Below are positions 1 through 7,743 of a stretch of 39,447 bases of DNA, piece after piece (position 1 is the stretch's first letter; each line of letters begins with the position of its first letter). Position numbers and translations under genes: made by a program. Origin of the DNA: an uncultured Bacteroidales bacterium (lineage in GTDB: Bacteria > Bacteroidota > Bacteroidia > Bacteroidales > WCHB1-69). The notes under the pieces were generated by a model. That model made no database searches. It worked only from the letters and a program-made list of their open reading frames with translations, and was not told the DNA's origin. Location: assembly GCA_905233745.1 (NCBI GenBank), contig CAJODA010000013.1, forward strand, positions 1 to 39,447, written 5' to 3'.

Positions 1-1
1 T

Positions 2-163
2 ACAACACAGGAATTTAAGATTGTTGATGGTAAGAGATGCTCGAAGGCGTTACTTATCACCAAGATTAATGGCCGCGCTGACAATGGAGGAGGTTTTGTA
101 GTGGATTTCAATAATGATGGCAAAGTGGGAATGATTAACCTTACAATACCGACTTTCTTTTAA
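2..163 (+). CDS. C-terminal fragment of an unidentified protein (cut by window edge)
   Basis: The frame starting at base 2 is open to a TAA at 161-163 and gives 53 residues. It reads like real protein: it includes FKIVDGKRCSKALLITKING and ends in NLTIPTFF. The segment GGGFVVDFNNDGKVGMINL is rich in Gly, Asn and Asp, like an extracellular beta-sheet domain, but the fragment is too short to name a family. The start lies outside the window. No terminator hairpin follows the stop. Confidence 0.6.
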   Translation, partial: TTQEFKIVDGKRCSKALLITKINGRADNGGGFVVDFNNDGKVGMINLTIPTFF

Positions 164-486
164 AGCGAGATTGGACTGCTGATTCTGAAATCAACGACTA
201 ATACAGGATCGAACAAAAAGAATAAGAGATGATGATAAATCAAATCATGGCGAATAAAACCTGCACTTCCGCACCAATTATTAGAGCCTATCTCAAAGCA
301 GTATGAACACCAACAAAGAAACAAACAATCCGGACACGCCAAGTAAAACAAACAAAGTCGTTTTCTTGATAATGACCATCATTCATTCATGTTTCGCACC
401 CGAAATTCCAAAATAAGCATCGCCGATTTTTTCAAAACACCAGGAAAAGATGCCGATATATTCAGAAAAATAAAACAAATAATACA
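164..486. other. 323-base AT-rich spacer without a clear gene
   Basis: I see no convincing gene, TAnnTTTG promoter or terminator here. Two very short + strand frames overlap by ATGA: 25 codons from 229 to 306 (begins MMINQIMANK) and 37 codons from 303 to 416 (begins MNTNKETNNP). The second has a Lys-containing front, the hydrophobic stretch VVFLIMTIIHSC and a Cys, loosely like a lipoprotein signal. Both are too short to accept on sequence alone. Confidence 0.4.
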
Positions 487-1362
487 ATGAAACACCTGAA
501 GTACATACAATTCGCAATTCTCGCCCTCTGCCTCTTCGCCCTCTCCTCTTGCACCACCCCAAAAAAGATTTCAGACGGAACCGGGGAGACCAGATGGCCG
601 GATTTTCTGCGGGAGTGGGCGGTGGATTATGAAATCAATGACAGCCAAAGGGTATCGCTTATCAGCTTGATAGATTCCGTGTATTATTTTTTTGAGGATA
701 GTACACAACCTGTCGAAGCCCATTCCGGTCAGGTGTGCCGTATGGTGGACCGAGTAGCTGATGTCATCGCCAATGACTCCGTGTTCGAATTCACCCTGAT
801 GATGCGGGCTGCAATGTCCAATTTCTTGTGGTATGCATCGCATGATGACCGGTTTTATCAATGCGATTGTTCCGGCGAGTCGCTCTCCCGCTTTGTGGAA
901 TGGCAAATAGTATCTTCAACAGATGTGGAACTTATGTGCTACACTATTATACCCACATCTTGGCAAGCCCCTTGGCATTTTGCCAATATAATTTTTACCA
1001 TGGCAAAGGATGATGAAGTGCCTCTTGCCACTTTCGTCATTACCAATTACGAGAATTTTCAGATGGATAGTGTTCAAATCACTTTCTATGATAGTTTAGA
1101 TAATGTATTGGATGTGGTTCCTGAAAATGATGTTTATGTCGATTCTTCTAATGTGTCCAATGGCGTTAAGACTGTGGTCATGCCACCCAAGTATATGATG
1201 CTTGCTTTGTCGCAATCCTTATTTGTGGAGGTTTCTTATAAAACAACAGAAGGATGGTATTATATGAAAGGTAGTCCGGGAGCAACTTTTGTGGAACAAA
1301 TAAACGATTGCCCCCGATTGAAGAATGTTTTAGATCAAATAACGCTTTCCCGTGAACGGTGA
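487..1362 (+). CDS. Putative lipoprotein of unknown function
   Basis: A 291-residue protein that I do not recognise. It opens with a signal peptide II: a Lys-containing n-region, a hydrophobic core (about residues 8-19) and the lipobox LSSC with the lipid-attachment Cys at residue 22, followed by TTPKK. It should therefore be a lipoprotein anchored in the periplasm or outer membrane. The mature part is acidic, and from about residue 175 it reads as alternating beta-type segments (DSVQITFYDSLDNVLDVVP, then SLFVEVSYKTTEGWYYM), which suggests a beta-sandwich C-terminal half. The next gene has its own promoter at 1393, so this gene probably ends its own unit. The start at 487 is supported by the signal peptide beginning exactly there. 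Confidence 0.8.
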   Translation: MKHLKYIQFAILALCLFALSSCTTPKKISDGTGETRWPDFLREWAVDYEINDSQRVSLISLIDSVYYFFEDSTQPVEAHSGQVCRMVDRVADVIANDSVFEFTLMMRAAMSNFLWYASHDDRFYQCDCSGESLSRFVEWQIVSSTDVELMCYTIIPTSWQAPWHFANIIFTMAKDDEVPLATFVITNYENFQMDSVQITFYDSLDNVLDVVPENDVYVDSSNVSNGVKTVVMPPKYMMLALSQSLFVEVSYKTTEGWYYMKGSPGATFVEQINDCPRLKNVLDQITLSRER

Positions 1363-1392
1363 AAATATTATGGCGAAGTTATGATTATTGCG

Positions 1393-1400
1393 TATTTTTG
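1393..1400 (+). promoter_or_regulatory. -7 promoter motif TATTTTTG for the metalloprotease gene
   Basis: TATTTTTG matches the Bacteroidota -7 consensus TAnnTTTG. It lies about 117 bases upstream of the ATG at 1517. I see no convincing -33 TTTG at the usual 19-21 base spacing. The distance implies a roughly 110-base 5' leader. Confidence 0.5.
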
Positions 1401-1516
1401 CACCCCGATAATCTATTAGTAATTGTCAAATTTTTCTGCGGCAGGACCGCGCTGGTAGTAGGGATAGTGGTCTGCGTTTGGGAAAATTGGATTTAAAACC
1501 AATTGATATGGAAAGT

Positions 1517-3094
1517 ATGAAAAACAGAATCAGGAATCATTCCATTTGGATGTCACGACTTTTTGTGTGGATAGCCTGTGTAGTATGCTTGTTTGTGCCT
1601 GCGCGTGCCGATGCCCAAAGCGAACCTACTGAGCTGACCAATCTGGTGATTTTCGTGCGTTTTGCCGATGACGCCGAGATTACCCATTCGTTTGCAGACA
1701 TCGATTCCATGTTCAATGGGAAAACAGATGGCTTTTTAAGCGTGTATAATTTCTTTAAGGCCCTCTCGTACGACAAGATTCATTATAACACGGTATATAC
1801 CAATAATATACAGAATGGTCAGATTATCTCCTATCAGGATGTTTTCCCTCGCGCCTATTTCGAACCCTACAGTGCGTGGAATCCCATCGGTTATCAGGGC
1901 GAGAATCCATTTATGGGTGTCTCTATGCGCGAGGCGCTGTTGCTGGGCCGTATTGTGAGGTATGTGGACTCGCTGCATCTGGTGGACCCCAGCATCGTGC
2001 TGGACGGCGATGGCGACGGTGACATCGATAACATCAGCTTCGTCGTGAAAGGCGGCACGGGTGCTTGGGCATCCATTTTGTGGCCTCACATGGAGTATTT
2101 TCCGCATGATTCGCTCGACTATGTGGCGACCATCAATGGCGTTCGCCCTAACACGTTCAATTTGGAATTCGAGGGCGCGCCGTCATACTTCAACGCGAAT
2201 GTCTTCCGCCATGAGATGGGGCATTCACTGGATATGCCGGATTTGTATCACTATATGTATTATTCGGATGTTACCCCGGCCGGTTGCTGGGATATGATGT
2301 GCAACAATTATGTGCCCAACCATACGGCTGCCATTTACAAGAATAAGATACTGCATGTGTCGGACGATCCGATTGAAATTACCGAAGACGGCGACTACAC
2401 GTTGTTGAGTGTGGGCTCGAGCCCTTCGCAGAACTGCTATTACATCAAGTCAAGTATTGATCCCACACAATGGTTCGTGTTTGAGTACCGCAGTTATCTT
2501 GATTTGTTTGACTATGGTGTGCCGGGCATTGGGCTTGTGGCCGCCCGTTGGAACGACGCGGTGCCGTTGGATTACAATGGCATGTTCGCCACTGCTTTCT
2601 TCGATTATCACACACAGGCGCACCAGTACTGGATTTTCCGTCCGGGCAGTGCGATTGACACGGTTAACGGCCGTCTTTACGACGCGCATTTCAGTCAAGA
2701 GTCGGGGCGTACCTCATTCGGCCCCACCACAGATCCCCATCCTTATCTGACGGACGGTACGCCGGAGACGAGCTTTGAGATCACCAACATTCAAGAGAAC
2801 GGCAACCAGCTCACCTTCCATGTGCATTTTCTGAATACAGGCGTGGAGGATGTCCATCCAACTGACGCCTTGAAAGTGTGGCCGAATCCCGCTCACAATA
2901 TCATTTCCATCGAAGGGGAAGACATCAACCGCGTGGAACTGTATGATGCGGTCGGTCGCTTGGCTGTTTCGGAATCCAATGTGAATGAAAACCGCTGCAC
3001 CTTGTCGGTGTCGCACCTGCCTTCAGGTATCTACATTTTGAGAGCTTATACGGCTAACGGTTCCTCAGAGTCGAGGAAAGTGGTGGTGGAGTAG
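1517..3094 (+). CDS. Secreted M6-like zinc metalloprotease with T9SS type A sorting domain
   Basis: An endopeptidase-type protein predicted to cross the inner membrane by Sec and the outer membrane by T9SS. From ATG 1517 the product is 525 residues. A long signal peptide ends at about residue 33 (ADA, then QSEP). The protease domain shows an Asp-rich loop, LDGDGDGDIDNISFVVKGG, typical of M6 (immune inhibitor A-like) proteins, and the zinc motif HEMGH at 232-236 followed by SLDMPDLY. The last 72 residues (about 454-525) form a T9SS C-terminal domain: VWPNPAHN, then LYDAVGRLAV, then LPSGIYILRAY and a KVVVE end. Upstream in-frame starts exist (TTG 1478, ATG 1508), but MKNRIRN at 1517 makes the best n-region. 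The metalloprotease call rests on the HExxH and the M6-like context. Substrate is unknown. Confidence 0.88.
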   Translation: MKNRIRNHSIWMSRLFVWIACVVCLFVPARADAQSEPTELTNLVIFVRFADDAEITHSFADIDSMFNGKTDGFLSVYNFFKALSYDKIHYNTVYTNNIQNGQIISYQDVFPRAYFEPYSAWNPIGYQGENPFMGVSMREALLLGRIVRYVDSLHLVDPSIVLDGDGDGDIDNISFVVKGGTGAWASILWPHMEYFPHDSLDYVATINGVRPNTFNLEFEGAPSYFNANVFRHEMGHSLDMPDLYHYMYYSDVTPAGCWDMMCNNYVPNHTAAIYKNKILHVSDDPIEITEDGDYTLLSVGSSPSQNCYYIKSSIDPTQWFVFEYRSYLDLFDYGVPGIGLVAARWNDAVPLDYNGMFATAFFDYHTQAHQYWIFRPGSAIDTVNGRLYDAHFSQESGRTSFGPTTDPHPYLTDGTPETSFEITNIQENGNQLTFHVHFLNTGVEDVHPTDALKVWPNPAHNIISIEGEDINRVELYDAVGRLAVSESNVNENRCTLSVSHLPSGIYILRAYTANGSSESRKVVVE

Positions 3095-3126
3095 GCAGAC
3101 TATGACCAATGGCTAATAGCCAAAGG

Positions 3127-3253
3127 CTTCCAGACCAAATCGCGGGTGCAACTCCTCGACAACCGCGTGGGAAACGCCCTCGGCTACGCCGCCATCCTCT
3201 TCCTGCTGCCGTTCTTCGTGGCGGGGGTGGGGGTTGTGGTGGGGAAATGTTGA
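3127..3253 (+). repeat. Repeat R1: copy of a conserved membrane-peptide fragment
   Basis: First of three direct copies (with R2 at 3533-3688 and R3 at 5013-5169). R1 and R2 are identical over about 44 bases from CTTCCAGACC and then differ only at scattered positions. Translated in the frame with TTC at 3128, it reads FQTKSRVQLLDNRVGNALGY followed by a hydrophobic stretch AAILFLLPFFVAG and a stop at 3251. That frame continues the metalloprotease frame beyond its TAG stop without another stop. It looks like a duplicated 3' gene fragment. Confidence 0.75.
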
Positions 3254-3256
3254 TGG

Positions 3257-3424
3257 AACCCCTAACGGGGTTTTGCGGCACACCGACACGAATCCCTACA
3301 GAGATTGATCCCCTACGGGGATGATGGCGGGCAAGTTCAGTCATTCCCATGAACCCCGTCAGGGGTTCCCTACCTGTAGCTCGGTGCGGTTCCCACGATG
3401 TTCCGCACAACCCCGTTAGGGGTT
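3257..3424. repeat. Cluster of small palindromes (REP-like)
   Basis: Five inverted repeats lie close together: AACCCC-TAAC-GGGGTT (3257-3272), ATCCCC-TAC-GGGGAT (3308-3322), GAACCCC-GTCA-GGGGTTC (3351-3368), GTGCGG/CCGCAC (3384-3408) and AACCCC-GTTA-GGGGTT (3409-3424). The first, third and fifth share the same arms with different four-base loops. Each could fold as a hairpin in either strand. The block sits between R1 and R2 and has no coding reading that I trust. Confidence 0.75.
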
Positions 3425-3426
3425 GC

Positions 3427-3810
3427 ATGTTGGATGTCATGTCGGAAATTGGCCACAATGCCATCGCCATCGGAACACATGTGTATGTCCTTGCGGGTGT
3501 CCTTTTGCTCGCGGGCTTCATTCTCGGTTTTACGAATTGGGCGTTGGATGTTCCCCAAAAATTCTTCCAGACCAAATCGCGGGTGCAACTCCTCGACAAC
3601 CGCGTGGAAAACGCCCTCGGCTACGCCGCCATCTTCTTCCTGCTGCCGTTCGTCGTGGCGGGTTGGCGGTTGTGGTGGGGAGGTTGTGAAATTTACAGGA
3701 CAGTCTTGCTAATACAGCAACCCGAACATCCACAAAGGGATGCGGTTGCCGTGGCCGAACTCCATACCGTCAAGAGCCAGAAAGCTGTCTGGTTCATCCT
3801 TTATTTGTGA
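3427..3810 (+). pseudogene. Probable truncated small membrane-protein gene spanning repeat R2
   Basis: The frame from ATG 3427 is open for 127 codons. The first 93 or so look like membrane protein: a hydrophobic segment (VYVLAGVLLLAGFILGF), a polar link with NWALDVPQKFFQTKSRVQLL, and a second hydrophobic segment (ALGYAAIFFLLPFVVAG). The last third runs antisense into the 3' end of the ATPase gene and does not look natural, so the original C-terminus seems lost. The linker and second hydrophobic segment recur in R1 and R3. It could be a broken gene, the best-preserved remnant of a duplicated fragment, or a real small protein. Confidence 0.4.
3533..3688 (+). repeat. Repeat R2: second copy of the membrane-peptide fragment
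   Basis: Direct copy related to R1 and R3. It starts with the NWALD codons and ends in a G/T-rich stretch. It ends 20 bases from the 3' end (TAG at 3709-3711 as read on the + strand) of the minus-strand ATPase gene. A faint match to R3 seems to continue past the repeat (AATTTACAGGACAGTC here, ATTTTACGAAAACTGTC after R3). Confidence 0.75.
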
Positions 3811-4914
3811 AAAATCCTTCGATTTTCCACCGACTTCGAACAACCATTTCCCATCTACAAGGAAATCACCCTTTAGAGGAAGAACCGTTGAATGATTCAT
3901 CCGAAGCTGGTTGTTGAAAAAGGTTTCCCTTAGCGTACCTGTATCAACATTAGATGACAGACAATTCATAAGATTCGGGTTCCCCAGATATATCTTGTCC
4001 GGTTTCGATAACTGTTTGAGTGATTTTGCCTCTGTACTGAGCAGGGACACCAATCCGGCACGGTCCAACAGATTGAGCATTTTCAGCCCCTGGTCACGGC
4101 CTGTTTCCAATTGGGCATACAACTCGTTCATCTTAGGTGTTTGAGGCACTCGCTGCGCCAGAATCATCAGCATCTTCTTTATTTTCTGGATTGTGGCAAA
4201 AGAAACATCCTCCACTGCCGGCAAGTCTGACTCCAACACTTGCCTGACGGTGCCTTGCAACCGTTGCAGAAAGCCGTCGCCTTCCTCCGCATAGTAAGGA
4301 TAGTATCCACATCTGAGGTACTTTTCAAACAGTGGGAGTATCTTCACTTTGGATGTCAGATCCACCGCCAAATGCAGGTGATCTTGAAGCAGTTCCACCA
4401 ACGGCACAGGCTGCAATTGGGTGACTCCCTCGAACCACAAAAACTCCCTGAACGACATCCCATATAGTTCGTATGCCCTTAACCTACGGGAAAGATCCCC
4501 CTCTTTCGCATCCAATTCCAACATAGAAGATCCCGTATAAACGACATAGAGGTCATCATAACGGTCATAAATATTCTTAATGAGGGTTTGCCAATGATCG
4601 TGACGGTGGATTTCGTCCATAAAAATGTGCGTGCCTCCGTGGGTGACATGGTAGTCCACCAAATCCATCACCGAATGGGAAGCGAACCATAGGTCATCCA
4701 AAGAGACATACAACACCGCCTCCAATTCTTTGAAATTCTCTTTGATATGTTGTAAAACGAGCGTGGTTTTACCGACTCCGCGCACACCTTTTATCCCAAT
4801 CAACCGATTGTTCCAATTAATCATAGGATAAAGATAGCGTTTGAACTCGGTATTTACCGATAGGATCTTTCGTATTGAATTGTCATACAATGATTTAATG
4901 TCAGAATATTCCAT
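3709..4914 (-). CDS. AAA-type ATPase (AAA_14 / DUF4143 family)
   Basis: A 401-residue P-loop ATPase of the family annotated as ATP-binding protein with AAA_14 and DUF4143 domains. Walker A is GVRGVGKTT (residues 43-51) and Walker B is HIFMDE (96-101) followed by IHRHDHWQTL. VVYTGSSMLELD is a sensor-type strand with Ser/Thr, and LSRRLRAYELYGMSFREFL is the family-typical segment after it. The C-terminal half, with GDFLVDGKWLFEVGGKSKDF, is DUF4143-like, a nuclease-fold-like region of unknown role. These proteins occur in many copies in Bacteroidota and archaea, and their function is poorly known. The gene is flanked by direct copies R2 and R3 and has its own promoter, which suggests a self-contained cassette. 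Confidence 0.88.
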   Translation of the reverse strand: MEYSDIKSLYDNSIRKILSVNTEFKRYLYPMINWNNRLIGIKGVRGVGKTTLVLQHIKENFKELEAVLYVSLDDLWFASHSVMDLVDYHVTHGGTHIFMDEIHRHDHWQTLIKNIYDRYDDLYVVYTGSSMLELDAKEGDLSRRLRAYELYGMSFREFLWFEGVTQLQPVPLVELLQDHLHLAVDLTSKVKILPLFEKYLRCGYYPYYAEEGDGFLQRLQGTVRQVLESDLPAVEDVSFATIQKIKKMLMILAQRVPQTPKMNELYAQLETGRDQGLKMLNLLDRAGLVSLLSTEAKSLKQLSKPDKIYLGNPNLMNCLSSNVDTGTLRETFFNNQLRMNHSTVLPLKGDFLVDGKWLFEVGGKSKDFSQIKDEPDSFLALDGMEFGHGNRIPLWMFGLLY

Positions 4915-4938
4915 TTTTTCATCTATTTAATCACACGG

Positions 4939-4946
4939 CAAAGATA
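4939..4946 (-). promoter_or_regulatory. -7 promoter motif TATCTTTG for the ATPase gene
   Basis: CAAAGATA on the + strand reads TATCTTTG on the minus strand, 25 bases upstream of the ATPase start at 4914. A TTTG lies farther upstream (4963-4966), but its 16-base spacing is shorter than usual. Confidence 0.55.
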
Positions 4947-5012
4947 CAATAAAAAACATTTCCAAATGCTTTTATTAAATAAAAAAAACATCTTCATGTT
5001 TTATTTGTTGTA

Positions 5013-5169
5013 CAATTGGGCGTTAGACATTTTCCCGAAATTCTTCCGGACCCAATCGCGGGTGCAACTCTTCGACAATCGTGGGTGCAACTCCTCGACA
5101 ACCACGTGGGAAACGCCCTCGGCTACGCCGTCATCCTCTTCCTGCTGCCGTTCTTCGTGGCGGGGGGGG
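5013..5169 (+). repeat. Repeat R3: third copy of the membrane-peptide fragment, with an internal duplication
   Basis: Begins CAATTGGGCGTTAGACATTT and carries the same core as R1 and R2. It contains an extra partial duplication: GGGTGCAACTCTTCGACAAT is followed at once by GGGTGCAACTCCTCGACAAC. The 28-base insertion shifts the reading frame, so this copy cannot encode the intact peptide. It lies between the ATPase start and the 3' end of the TPR gene. Confidence 0.75.
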
Positions 5170-5212
5170 ATTTTACGAAAACTGTCGTTACTCCGCTTTG
5201 TAGAACGGCAAC

Positions 5213-7483
5213 CTATTTTCTCAACTTCTTGGACAGCATTGTCTTGAGCTTTCTCAATTTGGTAATAGTCGTTGTCTCTTGTCCGTCATCCGTTTTTTCC
5301 AGAATATCCAGCCAGTGTTTGACCGTTTCATAATATAGATAGGCCACATCATTGGGATCAGAGGCTTTTCCGGCATATTCGACAGCCGACTGATAGCACT
5401 CTTGGGCCAGCTTGAAGTTGCTCATTTCTTCGGCAATGATTCCTTTGAAGAAATGATTGCGGATGATGTCCGACTCTGTTTCATCTTTGTACTGGTCGTT
5501 GTAAAGTCTAACGAGCATCTCGTTGGATTTGTCCAGCTGCGTCAGGGCTATGCTTTCCCAGCCTGTCTGAGTGCATAGGATGGCGTTGCGGTAGTATTGC
5601 ATGGCGATTTCGTATGTCTGTTGTGCATTATCGTCCGTGTACAGGAACTCCATGATTCGGATTAGCGTGTCACTTGCATCCAGGGCTTTGTCATACCACT
5701 CCTTGCTCAGATTCTCTTCGTGTTCGTACAGTTCACCCATAGTGGAGAAGCATTCAATCAGCGATTTGTAAATCTCAGTCTCGTTGGCCATTCGGAAGTT
5801 TGGAGCAGTGTCTTGGTACATAGTAGTATTGAGAGACAGACACTCCTTGAATTCGTTGATGGCTTGTTGGATGGAGTCAACGCCCTGCCATGCTTTTGCC
5901 AGCTGGAATTTGCGCTGCAGGTAGGAAAGGGAAAGGCCGGTGGTAGGAAGGATTATCCCGTAATCTGTCACGATGTTTTGGCAATAATGCAATTCCTCTT
6001 CAGGGGGGAGTTTGTACCGGAGATACTTGCCCGCATATTCTATGCTTTTGTTCACATAAAAGGTGTCGTATTCAGAGAATTGGTGGAAGTAGTCGGCTAA
6101 ATCCCGCAACGTTTTGGTGTAGCGGACACTGTCCTTTATGTTCCAATAGTAATCCTCCATGACGAACTTGGCCTGCACATACCGTTGCAGCGGCTTGTCA
6201 AAGGGACATGACTCGTAATATTTGACAGACTGTTCCATGAGAGGATACACTTTCTGCTCATTTCCCTTGTTATATTCTATGATGGCTTTTCCCATATACA
6301 TTTCGCCTAAAGAGTGGTAGGTGCTGGTTTCGCCCATCTTGATGGCCTTGAGGAAGAACTTTTCGGCTTTCTTATAGCATTTCTCTGCGGTGGCCGCATC
6401 ACCTTTCCCTTTCCAAACGTCGCCTTCATAATAAAAGACATCGCCTTTCATTGCGGTGAAGGCGGCGGCCTGGTCGGCCGGAATCTGGCTCTCGTATATC
6501 AACACCGTGCGGTAGGTGTTTAGCGCCTCGTCGAAATTGCCCTGGTTCAGATAGGCGTCACCCATCTGCAGGAAGTTGCGCAGGAACGGGATCCATTGCG
6601 AATGGTCCTGGACCGTGGCTTTCTGAAACTGCTCGTTGGCCTGTTCGTAATATTGGATGGCTTTCGGATAGTTTTTCTGCTGATAATGCTGTTCGGCCTG
6701 ATAGTTAAGATATTGGGCTTTCCATACTTCAAAGAACTGTCCGGCATGCTGGGCCGACTGCTTCAGCAAGTCGTCCATGAAAAGGTCTGCTTCGGCGGCT
6801 AATTGGTTGTGTTGCCTGTTGTGCGCCTCTTCACTGACGTAGGAGACAAAAGTGAGGTATGTGGAGGTGAAGATGTCAGGGTACAGCGAGTTGGCAGCAG
6901 TGTAGGCCTCTTTGAACGGGCGGTAGGAACGCAGTATGGCTGACTCTTCCTGGCCGGTGTCCAGATCGATGCCCAGTACCCGGGACTTGGTCACGATGTT
7001 CTCCACGACGAAGATTTCCGGATATTTTTGAACCAGAATGTCGTCAAGAGCAGACAGGTCGCGCACAGCAGCATCCCACAGTGAATCCGAGTTGTCAAGG
7101 ATGTCAATGTATTGATTGGTCCATGCGGCGTACTGCAACTGCAAGAAGAGGTTCTCCGGCTCCATTTCATAGTTCTCCTTGGCGGCTTGCCGGACGTCGG
7201 CGGCTACCTTCAACCGGATGGAGTCTATTCTGTAAGAGAAGTTAGGAGATAACATTTTTAACATCCTGGAGTAGATTCTGATCATCCGCTGGTTTTGCGC
7301 TTTCTTGGAAAGGCTGTAGGCTCCCATCCACTGTTTATATAATGAGAGAGAGCTGTCAATGGACTGGTTGGCGCTGAGTGTGTCGGAAAGATATGTGTGT
7401 ACGAGGGTCTGGATTAAGTAGTTCCAAGCCAGTTCGTCCATGAAGTCGTAACTGGGATAGCGGCGGTAGTTGTCCCGGATCAT
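5213..7483 (-). CDS. TPR-repeat protein, C-terminal portion of a frameshifted gene
   Basis: From the first ATG (7483) this frame gives 756 residues, but it stays open upstream to 7805 with protein-like sequence (ATQDTLSVLEYQKTLYEQHY). A five-base repeat at 7771-7786 separates it from the signal-peptide-bearing fragment upstream. It contains many tetratricopeptide-like helical pairs, for example YLNQGNFDEALNTYRTVLIY, KNYPKAIQYYEQANEQFQKA and MSNFKLAQECYQSAVEYAGK. TPR superhelices usually bind other proteins; the partner is unknown. With the frame restored, the gene would run 8463-5213 and encode about 1081 residues exported to the periplasm or cell surface. The stop lies 43 bases from R3 and no terminator hairpin is obvious. 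Confidence 0.8.
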   Translation of the reverse strand: MIRDNYRRYPSYDFMDELAWNYLIQTLVHTYLSDTLSANQSIDSSLSLYKQWMGAYSLSKKAQNQRMIRIYSRMLKMLSPNFSYRIDSIRLKVAADVRQAAKENYEMEPENLFLQLQYAAWTNQYIDILDNSDSLWDAAVRDLSALDDILVQKYPEIFVVENIVTKSRVLGIDLDTGQEESAILRSYRPFKEAYTAANSLYPDIFTSTYLTFVSYVSEEAHNRQHNQLAAEADLFMDDLLKQSAQHAGQFFEVWKAQYLNYQAEQHYQQKNYPKAIQYYEQANEQFQKATVQDHSQWIPFLRNFLQMGDAYLNQGNFDEALNTYRTVLIYESQIPADQAAAFTAMKGDVFYYEGDVWKGKGDAATAEKCYKKAEKFFLKAIKMGETSTYHSLGEMYMGKAIIEYNKGNEQKVYPLMEQSVKYYESCPFDKPLQRYVQAKFVMEDYYWNIKDSVRYTKTLRDLADYFHQFSEYDTFYVNKSIEYAGKYLRYKLPPEEELHYCQNIVTDYGIILPTTGLSLSYLQRKFQLAKAWQGVDSIQQAINEFKECLSLNTTMYQDTAPNFRMANETEIYKSLIECFSTMGELYEHEENLSKEWYDKALDASDTLIRIMEFLYTDDNAQQTYEIAMQYYRNAILCTQTGWESIALTQLDKSNEMLVRLYNDQYKDETESDIIRNHFFKGIIAEEMSNFKLAQECYQSAVEYAGKASDPNDVAYLYYETVKHWLDILEKTDDGQETTTITKLRKLKTMLSKKLRK

Positions 7484-7743
7484 CTGGTTCTGCCGGCTGA
7501 ATCCAATACGGAGCGAATCATCGTCAATTCCGAAGAATTTCTGTGGAAGAGGATGAAAGACATATTCTTCAGATGGCAGGTGCGGGTTCGTTATTTCCTT
7601 ACGGGCGATGGCTTCCGCTTCATCGAAACGTTCCTCATTGCTGAGGGCGATGATGTAGTTTGTTGTGGAATTGATGGAATAATGCTGCTCGTAGAGCGTT
7701 TTCTGATATTCCAGAACCGACAGAGTGTCCTGAGTGGCGAGAT

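Noticed and set aside
3054-3599. 181-codon minus-strand frame across R1, the palindromes and R2
   Set aside because: Formed by GC-rich repeats and antisense of the R peptides; Pro/Arg/Gly-rich without domain.
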